DNA of 64,000 nucleotides, taken from NCBI RefSeq assembly GCF_001625215.2, contig NC_030386.2:22290545-22354544 (forward strand). The letters are read 5' to 3'. The position numbers and the translations under genes were made by a program. The first letter of the stretch is position 1, and each line of letters opens with the position of its first letter. Shown one piece after another: positions 1 to 11,934 of the stretch. The notes below the pieces were generated by a model. It saw nothing but the letters and a program-made list of their open reading frames with translations, was not told the DNA's origin and searched no databases. Source of the stretch: Daucus carota subsp. sativus (Eukaryota > Streptophyta > Magnoliopsida > Apiales > Apiaceae).

Positions 1-627
1 AATTTGAATTTAAATGATTTTTTGATTTTCTAATAATATTTATATTGTTAAAGTACTATTTAGTGAGGATCACGTACGATCTCATAAAATCTCGGAACGA
101 ATAAATGGATTATGTTTTTTATTTTAATTTCAGGATAATGTAATGAGACAAATTTTCATTCATTTTTAATTTTGATGAAAACCGACTATTATCATTCATA
201 GTTTAGATAATTTGGGAAAATCCCGATAGAACTCGGTATTCAATGCTCACGTGGCTGACAATAATTATAATCTTTTATTTTCATAGATTTTTTTTGTAAT
301 TTTATTCAATACTGAATATACCTTTATTAACTTAAGTTTTATTATTTTAATAAATAATTTAAATATGATATTAAATAATTTTAAAATATTTAATATAATA
401 ACACACCCATTTATTTATATTTAATAAAATTCAAAAAATACCCGAAATTAATATGTCCAAAATACCTTTTTTTGAAATACAATACCAAAAAACTCACACA
501 TTTTAGATATTTCTAGACTGTAATACTTCACTCTAAATGGAACACATCCATTGTCACTAAGAATGTCATATTCTAATATTTCATTAAAACCGAGATAACA
601 ATACTATGGTGATAATCCAATGACGTA
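1..627. other. AT-rich intergenic DNA, no gene seen
   Basis: No coding region, RNA gene or recognisable repeat could be supported here. The stretch is AT-rich with short homopolymer runs, as is usual for plant intergenic DNA. Confidence 0.6.
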
Positions 628-985
628 CTGCCTCCGTCCCTTTTTATCTGTGGAAAAAAAACACATATCAAGGAATAATTGATTGTATAAACTTTTTCAT
701 TAAATACTTCTAATTAATATCTTGAAAATGGTGGAATACTCCTACTTTATGCCTTGAAAACATGAATTCAACCAAGTTTTAAATAAGTCAAGCCTTGAAA
801 ATTGAAATTATAGAGATATATTTGAAAAACTATCATTAAATTAGTTTTTAAATAAGTCAAGCCTTGAAAATTGAAATTATGGAGATATATTTGAAAAACT
901 ATCATTAAATTAGTTTTGAAAGTATAGATGGACAGATAAATAGGGACAAATTTTTAAGTGGACAGATAAATAGAGACGGAGGGAG
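628..985. mobile_element. Stowaway-like MITE (Tc1/mariner type)
   Basis: The left end reads CTGCCTCCGTCCC and the right end GACGGAGGGAG. They form terminal inverted repeats of about 24 bp that continue as TTTTTATCTGT / ACAGATAAATA. The element is flanked by TA on both sides (626-627 and 986-987), the usual Stowaway target duplication. Inside is a direct duplication of a 69-bp unit (about 775-842 and 843-916). A second near-copy of the terminal motif lies at 931-947. There is no coding capacity, so it is a non-autonomous element. Confidence 0.85.
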
Positions 986-1995
986 TATTATATTATAAAT
1001 CTATATTTAGAATAATTTTTTTCAAAATTATTATTCTCTAAGTCCTCTTTTACCTCTTCATTTCGGTTTTCAAATAGTTAAACTAATCAACTTTTAACTA
1101 AATTTTAAGAATTAATTATCTATTCATCATTCTTTTTCTAGTGATATAATTTTTATTATTTTTTTAATTATATGATACATGTAAATTTTAATTAAATTAT
1201 TTTCAAGACTGATTAAAATTTAAATTGGACACGTAAAAGAAGACGTGAGTATCTTGATATATTTTGTTGGCATGGGTATTTTGGATCCTATTATTTTTAC
1301 TTTTGTGTAACAAATATAGAATAAAATTTTCAATATTACCAAAAAAATTTATAATTACTAAAAGCACTAAAAATACATTAAACTCAACCATTTTATAACA
1401 ATAAATTGCTAAATCATTTGATCGTTCGAAGAATGAAACTATTTTATAACAATAAATTGTTAATTTATTTGATTATGTGATGATTAAAATTAAAAAAATG
1501 CTCGGCATCATCAAAATGCCTCTTAGGTGAACGTTTTGTGAATCCTATACCGACTATGTTTGTCGATATTTGCTCAATCAGCGTACTCACATGATATATT
1601 ACTGTCTCAAAATAACAGATTTTTTTTTTATTACAAATTAGTATATTTATAATTTATTAAATTTTTAAATACAACCAATTATCGTAGCGAACTCGAACAC
1701 ATCAGCCTTACATGTTCAATAAATCTTCCCTAATTATTATTTTAAATTATCCTAAGTATAATCCGTCATGTGATTGTTTACGTTCATTGTATTTTAAGAC
1801 TTCTATAATATTTAATTTCATAACGATATTTTTTAAATTTTTTATAATAAAAATTTAACCGTCAAATTTTCATGAAGGTAACTAAACAACCTAATAAGAC
1901 AGAGATATTATATTTTAGCCAACACATAATACTAGTTCACTTTCAAATAAATTAAGTCTTAATAATTTTTTTTCTTAAAAAAAAATGTCTTAATA

Positions 1996-2043
<48 letters not shown>

Positions 2044-2480
2044 CCTATTCTCTTTAATCCAAATACTTTTATAGTAATTTTTATACTATTTATCGAGAAC
2101 TGCCTTTCTCCCTCTCATTTACCTTACTCGACACGTATTTTAAAGCATATAAAACATAGTTTCAGAACATTATTTTTTTAAATTTTCTTTTTTTAATAAA
2201 AGTTTAGACGGTAACTTTTTATTCAAAAAAATCAAAATAATTTACCAAACTATATTTTATAAGAGCATTATAATACGAGCCGAGCCCCCGTTCCCAATGC
2301 AAATAATTAAACGGGATGAAAAGAGTAGTACTTAATTTAACGTCTAATTGAAATTGAAAGAAGGTTCTTTTATTAGATTTCATTTTCATTAATATATGAT
2401 ACAAAGAATACATCACATGCATATAAGTCGGTGCTCAAACAAAAATTGAAATTAAAATAGAAGTTAAAAATCAATTTAAA
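986..2480. other. AT-rich intergenic DNA with an (AT)n tract
   Basis: No gene is supported. The only distinct feature is an (AT)n microsatellite at about 2000-2038. Short open frames here are not conserved elsewhere in the window and have no recognisable domain. Confidence 0.55.
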
Positions 2481-3540
2481 ATCTTATATCAATCTAAAGG
2501 TCACCACACAATTATAATATTATACACCCTCTCGTACATAGTCTCGTATAATTCGTTTATTTAATTTTTAATTTTCTGATTTATCGGTGAGCTTTTTTAG
2601 AAATATAACTTTATTGTATTTTTCTTTATCTCACAACGATCGATTTGATATTTTTCATCACAATATAAAGAAATATTTTATTTTGATTTTTAAATTTATT
2701 TTGAAAAGGTTTGTAATTATAAGGATATATACACACACATGTATATGGGGGGTCATGCTCCCCGAAAAACATGTTATAAGAGGAAACATGAAAACAATAG
2801 TAACTCATGTATGATCCAACATCATTCTCAAGATATTATATATTTATACTCAATTATTATACATATAAACAACTGATTTTTATACCACACCAAATTCTTC
2901 GATTCACCAAATTTTTAAATATTGTATTCTTAGTTATTAGATATATAAACAATGAATTTCTGTACATATTAATTTGATGTAATACCACATAAAAATATTC
3001 TAAATCATAAACAATAAGCGTTGTACTTTTTAATATTATTCTGAATATAAATATTCAATTTTATACTATGATTCTACATACGAACAACTAACTTTTACAT
3101 GTTTATTATTAATTTATAAATATATAAAATTCAATTGTTCATAAACAGAACAATGATATTGTAATACATTCATAATATATTACATGGAGATGAAAGATGA
3201 ATGTATATTAGATATGCACTCTACAATTTATTTTTATAATTCTAATATAATTTATCACAACCTGGTGTAACTGTCCATATATGATAGTTTTTAAGGTTTA
3301 GATGAAAGAACATTTCTTCACTATGAAAAATAGGACAAAACTAATGGCAGAAATTGGTCGTTTATGTTCACATACGATCGGTTTTAAAGCTAAAACCGAC
3401 CAAAAAGGCATGGTCGGTTTAGAGCCATTGGTTGTGTTTAAGGCCTGAAACCGACCAACGTCACTGACCACAAGCCTAGTAGATTTTACTATTAGACCCA
3501 ATACACCATCTTTTTCTCTAACATGTTCTTAAAATTTTAA
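2481..3540. repeat. Segmental duplicate, copy 1 (empty-site copy)
   Basis: This roughly 1-kb stretch is closely repeated at 10706-10831 plus 17381-18400. In that second copy it is split by a 6.5-kb CACTA element at the point matching about 2616-2620 here. The part from about 3340 has scattered ACCGACCA / TGGTCGGTTT motifs like CACTA subterminal repeats, and is itself repeated near 18100 and 31600. No gene is recognisable. Confidence 0.8.
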
Positions 3541-3778
3541 TTAAAAATATTCAAGCACATAACCAATTGCCTGATCGGAAGCTTTTTAATTGCCCACGTC
3601 ATTATTAAAACCGACCAATCATAATTGGTCAGTTTAATTCGGTCAAAATCTTGCCAATTAAGCAAATGACGTTGTTATACCCAATTTTAGACAGTATGTG
3701 CGGTTGAATTTATCCTGTCAAATTTTTTGTGTCGGTCAATTTTAGACAGTTATTTTTGTCCTGCTATTTTTTTAGTGC
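3340..3778. mobile_element. Decayed CACTA-like remnant
   Basis: The stretch has repeated ACCGACCA and TGGTCGGTTT motifs on both strands and ends in TTTTTTTAGTG, resembling a degraded CACTA 3' terminus. Related remnants lie at about 18095-18470 and 31455-31915. The remnants here and at 31455 abut an inverted PP2C exon-1 fragment at the same point. No intact 5' terminus or target duplication was found, so the boundaries are approximate. Confidence 0.45.
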
Positions 3779-3785
3779 TTCCAAC

Positions 3786-4045
3786 AACTTTCATATGCAA
3801 TTGTGGTGGAAATAGAACCAAAATGATGGGGTGCTTGCACCTCTACACAACATAGAGGCAAGGCAGTAAACACGGTTCATATGAGCCTTTATCTTTGAGA
3901 CATCGAGCGAAAGTGTTAGAACACGGTGAAGAATCACGGTTCTTAGATATGATTAGGTTGAGGATCAAGAAATGGCTATTGTGGGCATATAAAATCAGCT
4001 GGCACGCAAGTATACAATAAAGTACATTTTGTGCTACAGGCCTTC
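3786..4045 (-). pseudogene. Inverted PP2C promoter and exon-1 fragment
   Basis: Read on the minus strand, the segment begins with a degenerate PP2C promoter (GTGCCAGCTG followed by a TATA-like run). It continues into a damaged exon 1 whose start codon equivalent is ATA near 3948-3950. The translation still shows [13 protein letters not shown] and a [11 protein letters not shown]-like stretch, matching the N-terminus of the other copies (MSENCDSPPHSNTF; DRASSEPRLLP). It stops just after the CATATG that encodes HM of the HMED motif. The other exons are absent. Confidence 0.8.
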
Positions 4046-5311
4046 CGATCTGATAGAAAAGGATCCCATGATCCTGAACCGATCTTACCTTGGATCGCAA
4101 ATTCCAAGTTTGTCTATGAAAAGCTGATCTAATTGTATTAGTGTCTATAATTGATTTCCTAAAAATTTAGTATTATTTAGATAATGTAGTATTGATGAGA
4201 ATCCTTTTAATAATTTATATTTTAAATTTGTATTACTTTTGTAAACATATTTTCCATAATTTAATTTGTTCCTATCTTGATTGCATACTTTTATTTAGCT
4301 AAACTTGTAATTTTATTTGTTTTATTAGTAAATATCTTTTTAATATTTTTTTTTACTCTTGTTGATTTTAACTTAATTGGTTGTAAAAGAAGTCACTTAT
4401 CTAAATGGTATATCTTATTCGAATTTATTATGCAACTTATTTAGATGATATATCTCATTCGAATTTCAGGTACAACTTATTTAAATGGTACATCTCATTC
4501 GAATAGTTGCTAAAAAATTCACCCACTCACTTTTTATAACTAATCGGTTCAATGTTTTTTTTTTCGAAGAAAGGTTCAATGTTTTTTTTATTATCAATTA
4601 TCTTCCATTTTCTGTTAAACTATTGGATTTCCATTTAATTGATTATAAATATAAATTATTTAATAAAATAGTTCAATTAATTGTTCACTTTACGAGTTTA
4701 ATTGCATATACAGTTTCATCCCTTATATTTATTTATATAATGTTCTTTTTGTTCATGAATGTCTTCTCATTTAAATTTGATTTAGTTAATAAAAACCGTA
4801 AATATTAAAATATAAACATACATTTAATTTGTTAGATATATAAATAAAATTTAGTAGTCACTTGTACACTCTTTAGTTATATACATTTCCCATTAATAGT
4901 AAATATTTTTCAATTTAACTAATAAAAAATAGAAATTTTTGTAAATGGATAATTTCCATTTTTTTTCAACTAAATGGAGATTAATTAGATTTAAGAAAAA
5001 ATGAAATACATTTGGTAATAAAAACAAAAGTGAACTAATTAAGTACAAAAAGTGAGTGGCTAACTTTTATTTTGTACGAGAAATTTTAATGAGAATATCA
5101 TTTATATAAGTTGCATGAGAAATTCCAATGAGATGTACCATTTAATACCATTGAATACGTTGCATCATAAATTCTAATGAGATATTCACCCAGAGGGACC
5201 CTTACATTATCTAAAGATACTGACAAGGAAAAGTAATGATGAAAATACACCAGAGGAATAAAAATTTACTATATTGTATATGTGCCAGCTGGTTTATACC
5301 GCTATTTTGAA
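4046..5311. repeat. PP2C 5'-flank repeat, copy A
   Basis: This AT-rich flank upstream of PP2C copy A recurs, with gaps, upstream of copy D (about 32260-32525 plus 33435-34243) and copy E (about 46970-48110). The shared landmark is repeated 'ATATCTCATTCGAAT' stretches near 4380-4500. It holds no convincing gene; open frames within it are low-complexity and shift between copies. Confidence 0.7.
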
Positions 5312-5319
5312 TATAAATA
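5312..5319 (+). promoter_or_regulatory. TATA box of PP2C copy A
   Basis: TATAAATA lies 66 bp before the ATG. The same box at nearly the same distance precedes copies B (18723), C (30444), D (34244), F (40244) and E (48111), in a conserved proximal promoter. The distance implies a short 5' UTR of roughly 30-40 nt. Confidence 0.7.
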
Positions 5320-5377
5320 AAGAGTTGTGCCGATGACAATACATAATTTGAGTCTTTTCTTCATTCTCATCTAAATC

Positions 5378-8050
5378 ATGTCTGAGAACTGTGATTCTCC
5401 ACCCCATTCCAACACTTTCTTTCAATGTCCGCCAGATAAAGATAGAGCCTCGTCTGAACCACGTTTGCTGCCTCTATTTCCGGTAGAGGTGCCAGATGCC
5501 CATCATTCTGGTTCTACTAATTCCCCTCTTAGTCTGCCTCAATCACCCGAAGAAACAATTCCATCACAATTGTTGTCACCTCCAATTCCAAGGGAACCTT
5601 TTTGTGGAAGTGTGTGTCTGATTGGAAAGAGCCAACATATGGAAGATGCCATCTCTATTATTCCCCAGATATTAGGGTCACTAAGACCTTCTGCACCATA
5701 TCATCTGCATTTTTACGGTGTTTTTGACGGACATGGGGGAAGTCTTGTAAGAACATTGTATTGATATCTCAGATTAGTTATTTAAATATTCAATACACAC
5801 ACACACACACTTATCATGAAATAGGAATTTTACCTTCAAAAGAAAAGCTTTAAGAAATTAGAATTTTTTCCTGTACTTGTCTAATTAGCTTATACATTTT
5901 GGTACACAGGTTTCAGGTTTTTGTCAGGCTCAAATGCATCAAATGGTGCTAGAAGTACTTCTGACACGAACATCTGAAATACAGGGAATAGCACCTGCAT
6001 CCGTAGACTGGTGGGACGTACTAATGACGAGGTGCTTTAGAAATATGGATGGGTTGGTACTTAGGACTTGCCCTTGTGGGGAACTTGGGGTTAACTGTGG
6101 AAACCATTCCACACAAACACAATCACAATTATATTCTGAGTTTGTAGGATCCACAGCTGCAGTGGTGCTTCTGTCAAATTGTCAGATTATAGTCGCTAAT
6201 TGCGGAGACTCGGGTGTTGTTCTGGCTAACAATGGAAATACTATTCCACTCACCCATCCTCATAAGGTACTGTTAAGAACCCGTTGACTCCATGTTAATA
6301 TATATATATACATATATCAGTTTGGTTTCTCCTTTTGTTTTTGCTAAATTCTACATGTATTATTCAAAATAAATTACTAACATAAAATATTAGGAGTTCC
6401 AAATTATAAATATATACACATATATACATAGGGGAGGGTTCTGTTACAAACTTACAAACTTTTTTTGTTCAACACATATATAACTTGAGTTCAACATTTT
6501 TTAAGATATTTTGTTGAACATCGATTAAAATTGTGTTGGAGAAATAAATAAACTAATTTTTCAATGTAAGAACTAAATTAAACGTATTATATAACTAATA
6601 TTTATCTTTCTAGACCTACCCAAACCCTAGATGTATAATTTAAGCATCTTTATAGATATATTCAACACAATGATAATTAGTGTTCTACACCCGATGTTGA
6701 ACCCCAGTTACAAATGTGTTGAATGCACGATTTATTTATGCGTTATTTTTAAAAATTGTGATGTTTTTTCAAGAATTTTCAACATGAATACTTTCTATAA
6801 CTAAGGATTAACACGATAGAAGAATAAAAAAAATTCAAAAAAAAAGTTTGTAAGTTTGTAACTTAAAAAAGTTTTTATTTGATCCTATCCCTATATACGT
6901 ATATGCGTGATATGTTATGCCCTTGTGGTGTAGATCTACTGATGGGAGAGTCAGAATCGAGGATCATTTGCTAACCACTACTCGCGCAATTGGTATATAT
7001 TCCATCACTCCCATTTTTATCTTTAGGTGTTAAAAATAATCTCACATAATTATATATTAAAATTTTCATATCAAATTAAAGTTTAGAATCTAAACTTTAA
7101 TTTGTGATAAGAATGGAAATTGGTTGTTGAGTTTAAACATTAGTTTTTACTTGATTAAAATGTTAAATATGAGTAAAAATGGGACAGAATGAGGAAAGAG
7201 GGATTGTCAAATATGTGGATCATGTAAGCTCTTGATTCTTTTGTATTTTGGGTCTCACTAAAACAAATAAAATTTTTAATTGGCTAAGAAGATCAGATAC
7301 CAAACTTTGTCTATGTTAGTATTTTAAATAATTGCAAATATTAGAATAGTCGATATAAAACTTTAGTTTATTATATATTATAATTTGAATATGTAATACT
7401 GGTAAAATGTTGTTTTAATTGACAAATATAGATGATAATATATATTATTGAAAGGCTGAAAGCTTAATTATATTACCCATAAGACATGAGGAAATTTTTT
7501 TGACAATAATTTTTACAAATGTATGTTTTCAACATACATGATATTTATATTGTTTATTTACAAAACTCTACTTTTTCACCATGTAAATGACTCTAGAGTT
7601 GGATCATATTAGGAAATATAGAAAGTTATAAGTCCAAAGTAACCCTACTTTGACTCAATGGGTGAAAAAACATCTTATTGTCTTATGACAGGAAATAGGT
7701 ATCTAAAAAAGTATCTCATTCCGGACCCGGATGTTACCTTGAGAACGAGGGATTCTAAAGATGAGTTCTTAATCATTGCTAGTGCTGGGTTCTGGGATGT
7801 GGTTTCAACCGACGCAGCTTGTCATGTGGCCCGGGGTTGTTTCCGCCACTCCCATCCACCTTACTATGCTAATGCCGACGATGCAAACGGTGAGCCTCAT
7901 CATTTTGACACTCTAGTACCATCTATGTCCTTGATGTATCCATCACCAAGTGCAACAGCAGCCGCAATACTTTCCCGTATGGCTGGTATACGAGGAAGTG
8001 AAGATAATATAAGCGTTATTGTTGTTGATCTCATGAACAATAGGTCTTAA
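5378..8050 (+). pseudogene. PP2C-like gene copy A, exon 3 deleted
   Basis: Exon 1 is 5378-5746, exon 2 5910-6266, the exon 3 remnant about 6931-6992, and exon 4 7692-8050. Exons 1, 2 and 4 read as open frames and encode PP2C motifs: HMEDA, YGVFDGHGG, VANCGDSG and RGSEDNISV. Compared with copies B, D and E, a 57-bp segment is missing that held the exon 3 splice acceptor and the DRPDEWARIEELGG codons. The nearest remaining AG would lead straight into a stop. Intron 2 also carries a 461-bp MITE. As elsewhere in the array, the metal-binding Asp of ASDG is Ala (ASAGFWD). It is most likely not translated to full length. Confidence 0.85.
6431..6891. mobile_element. MITE in intron 2 of PP2C copy A
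   Basis: This 461-bp insertion is absent from intron 2 of copies B, D and E. Its ends form an imperfect inverted repeat: GGGGAGGGTTCTG at the left, CCTATCCC at the right, then the complementary pair TTACAAACTTACAAACTTT / AAAGTTTGTAAGTTTGTAA. It is flanked by TA-rich sequence (ACATA and TATATAC), so the exact target duplication is ambiguous. It has no coding capacity, and its superfamily is not certain. Confidence 0.7.
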
Positions 8051-9660
8051 TATTCTTTATGGTTGTGGAGTAAAGGTGATACATACTGACTGAGGAACTT
8101 AATTGAGCTATATTGCCGTGTGTTATTACATTTAAAATGATCTTTTTCCAAATATAATAATTTGCATTATATTTTGTGAATTGAAATTTCAATGTAAGCT
8201 AATGTTCTTTTTACATATTGAATGATTCTCGGTACTAATATACAGCTTAGCCTTTTTGATACATGTTTAGAATTTATTGGGATGTTTAGAAGTTTTTAGT
8301 GATCATTTCATCTAAAAATCTTCTATTGTTAGTTCTTCGTATATTGAATCATATTATATTGTGTTGAAGACGGAATCAATTAGTACTTCATGTCCGGCCC
8401 TAACTTCCTGTATATAATTTGCATTTATCTTGTGGAGATTTAGTATTATTTTTAATATCTAATATATATGTTACGTCAACGATTTTCGTATTAGATTATG
8501 GATTTAATAAGATTATATTGGGTTATCAATTTTTTCCCTCTTGGATCGGTCAAGATGAATTCTCTCATCGTATAGAGTTTGTTTTAATTTTTTTCTTTGA
8601 TCTACTTTTTCTCGATGATTTTTGTTGCCCTTCTCATATTTATTATTTTTCTCCTTCGAGGGATTGTCCATCTTGTCTAATGCTAGCTCTAGGCACGTCG
8701 GCACTTTGTGAGATTGTTTTTTACTTCTAGTGCGTTATGATGGGAGTGGCCATAGGTACATTATATTATTTCTTTTTTGTTATGCACTAAAAAAAGTAGT
8801 CGTAGGCACATCTATATTCCTTTATTTCTCTCTTTCTTTCTCGTGAGCTGTGATGGGAGTAGCCCTAGGTACATCTATATTCTTTATTGTTCTTTTGACT
8901 AGTTCAGTTTATGGGATTTTGTTTTTATACCCTTTTTTCTCTTTTTTCACATTTCTTGGTTTAAAATTATCAATTGGTTTCTTGGTTATTATTAGGATAT
9001 CGATTTGCATTCTAGTTATGTTTTGATTTTATATTACATTGAATACGGTTTGATGATTTTTGAATTGGATATAATTAATTTGTTGATATGAATTCTACTA
9101 TTCTCGTTTAGTTTTGATTGAAATCTGAATTTGGTTTTGATTTCTTGGTTGGGTATATATTATATGATTTTGAGTTGGTATTAGATTTTGGCTCAGTTTG
9201 TGGAATTGGAGATATTGTTTGGCTTGGTTTTCATATTAGATTTTGACATTGTTTATAGTTGGATTTCGATTCCGATTTAGTTTTGTTTTTTGTTAATTTG
9301 GATTTTTCTTGGGTGTTCTTAGATTGAAGATTAATTTAGATATTGATATTTTGTTGATAGACTATTGCATGATATGGATTCTTCTTATTGTCTTCATATT
9401 GTGGATCTTTTGTGAATTTTATTGCTCAGCTTTCTGTTTTAAAAGCTCTCGATTCAGCATCATAATTTTTGGTGGATATTACCAGATATAATATTATTGG
9501 ATAGTTGCATTATTTTATAAGTTTCTTTGTAATATTAGTCTCGTCTTTCATTGTTTTGATGTTGGTTATATAAGCCTCTCTCTTAGATTATAATAAAAAC
9601 ATTCTATTTTTATAGAGTTTCTCCATACTTTATCAATTTTAAAGACCTAGTTGACTACCA
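8051..9660. repeat. PP2C 3'-flank repeat, copy A
   Basis: This T-rich flank follows PP2C exon 4 and recurs after copies B (20982-21852 plus 26305-26830), D (36398-38100) and E (50353-52040). A recurring landmark is GGCACGTCGGCAC near 8692. Open frames differ between copies, so no protein is supported. The repeats show that the duplicated unit extended well beyond the PP2C gene. Confidence 0.75.
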
Positions 9661-10354
9661 ACACTCTTTTCAGATGAAAACTATTCTTGCATTCAAACTA
9701 ATTACGCATGCCTTACACATTCCAACTCTTGACACTTTGGACCATGTCAGAGCTCATCAAGTGTCTTTTCATCCCCCCATGCCCATGCGGCCATGCCTTA
9801 TTGCAAGACTAAGGGGATAAGAAACAGCCTACCATCTTCTTCTCAATCACCGACAAACTCGGCATCTACAACAACAACAAAGTCAAATCTAACTCCGCTG
9901 TCGAAAGAGCTTATCAAGACTGTGAATTCTCTCAATTGTTGAATGGTTTGGTAGTTCCTATGGGTAACAAATATTTTGGCTATATTAAGAAACTAAACAG
10001 AACCATCCATTATGTCAAATCCTTCACAATCATCAAAAAGATATATGGAATTGACTGCAGTTCAAATGAGATGGTCATCAATGTGGAAGCTGGTGATGCT
10101 GATAAATGCATACATGTCTGAATTAGTGAATTCCTTAAAAAGGAGAAAATCTTGTTAAACAGACATCATATACAGCAAAATCATAATAGTGTCTAGAAAC
10201 TATGATGAAGTCTCTTGTTGCATTACCTCCAGCATTCCTGTGAGCCCCCTGGGCATCCTGCAATTAATTGAACCCTGAACTCCCGAAATGCTCTAACATG
10301 CATCATCCTGTGAGTACAATGTATCAACTCTAGTGGCCTGAATCCAAAGACACC
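9661..10354 (+). repeat. Unrecognised gene-like module, copy A
   Basis: This segment recurs after copies B (about 26838-27560), D (38100-38830) and E (52040-52690). An open frame at 9936-10121 encodes a peptide with YFGYIKKLNRTIHYVKSF and VINVEAGDADKCIHV; a longer version is at 27044-27277. In copies D and E the frame is broken. I do not recognise the family. It may be an exon of a decayed gene co-duplicated with PP2C, since the peptide stretch is better conserved than its surroundings. Confidence 0.5.
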
Positions 10355-10675
10355 ATGCACCTGCGTGTGAGGGACTCTAAAGACGTGTTCTTAATCATTG
10401 CTAGTGCTGGGTTCTGGGATGCTGTTTCAACCGACACAGCTTGTCATGTGGCTCGGGGTTGTTTCCGCCACTCCCATCCACCTTACTACGCTAATGCCAA
10501 CGATCCAAATGGCGAGCCTCATCATTTCGACACTTTAGTACCATCTCTGTCCTTGATGTATCCATCACCAATTGCAACAGCAGCCGCAATACTTTTCCTT
10601 TTGGCTGGTATACGAGGAAGTGAAGATAATATATATAAGCGTTATTGTTGTTGATCTCATGAACAATCGGTCTTG
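10355..10675 (+). pseudogene. PP2C exon-4 fragment
   Basis: An isolated exon 4 starts abruptly at the equivalent of LRTRDSKDE (here LRVRDSKDV) with no acceptor or earlier exons. It encodes IIASAGFWDAVST, CHVARGCFRHSHPPYY and RGSEDNI. A short ATAT insertion then shifts the frame before the usual stop. The Asp-to-Ala change is present here too. It is joined directly to the gene-like module at 9661-10354. Confidence 0.85.
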
Positions 10676-10831
10676 ATATTCTTTATGGTTGTGGAGTAAA
10701 TGTAGAATCTAAAGGTCACCACACAATTATAATATTACACCCTCTCTTACATAGTCTCTATAATTGGTTTATTTAATTTTTAATTTTCGGTGAGCTTTTT
10801 TAGAAATATGACTTTATTGTATTTTTCTTTA
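10676..10831. repeat. Segmental duplicate, copy 2, left part
   Basis: From about 10706 this matches 2490-2617 and stops where the CACTA element enters. The duplicate resumes at 17381. Confidence 0.8.
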
Positions 10832-11934
10832 CACTACTAGAAAAGCGGGCATTTCCGACCAAAATTTCCGACCGACCAAAGTGGTCGGAAAAAAAGCGGG
10901 CATTTCCGACCGACTTACCGACCAAACGCGATCGGTCGTAAAAAATGGCGTCATTTACGACCGCCATTACCGACCGCACCAAATCGGTCGGTTATAATGG
11001 GCGTGGGTCCCGCTCACCAACGTTCTTCAGCTGACATGGACGCCACGTCGATAAAACCGACCGATACATTTCCGACCGCCTGTGGTCATTTCCGACCACC
11101 TTGACTGGTTTAAAATAATTGGTCAGCTTTTAACTTGTTGTCGACTTGTGATTGGCTGAGTGGGGACGAGGTGGAGCCCAGCTTATTTCCGACCGATTTT
11201 GGCGGTCGGAAATGGCCTGCTTCGTTTCCGACCGAATTAAAACCCGGGCGGTCGGTTTTGACTTCTTAGAAAAACAATAAATTTTATTCGATTAAGTAAA
11301 CTATTTAAAAAAAAGTAAAAACATTGTACATCCAGAAAAACGACCAGATTCAATATATTTCCGACCAAACTCATAATTTTAACACAGAAAACCGACCACA
11401 TGCAACACATTTCCGACCAAACTCATAATTTTAACACAGAAAACCGACCAAATTTAACTCATTTCCGACCAGATTCTCAAGTGCAGAAAACCGACCATTT
11501 CGTTCTGTCATTTCCGACCGATATACGACTCTGGCGGTCGGTTTTGACTTGTGAGAAAAACAAAAAAAATTATTCAGCTAAGTAAACTTAAACATTAAAA
11601 ATTAAAAAAATTGAAACTAGCTTTTAGTTAGTTAATAAATTAATAAAAAATTATTCATCACTTAATATTTGATTTTTAAATTTTTTTTTTATTTCCATAA
11701 CAAAATATAAATACTGACTAACTAATTTCAAATTAATAATTCAAACAGCAGAAAAATGTAAAATCTTTGTGATATGCTCTAATTTAAGGTACTAATCATG
11801 ATAGCAAAAGAAGAAAAATATAAAAAAAATTATAAAGACACTATTGTGTTACGAATCATGCATTGCAGTGAATGTCGGAGTTCAGGGTTTGGATTTTATC
11901 AGAAGTTATCCTAGGGTGTATACTTTCGACATAT

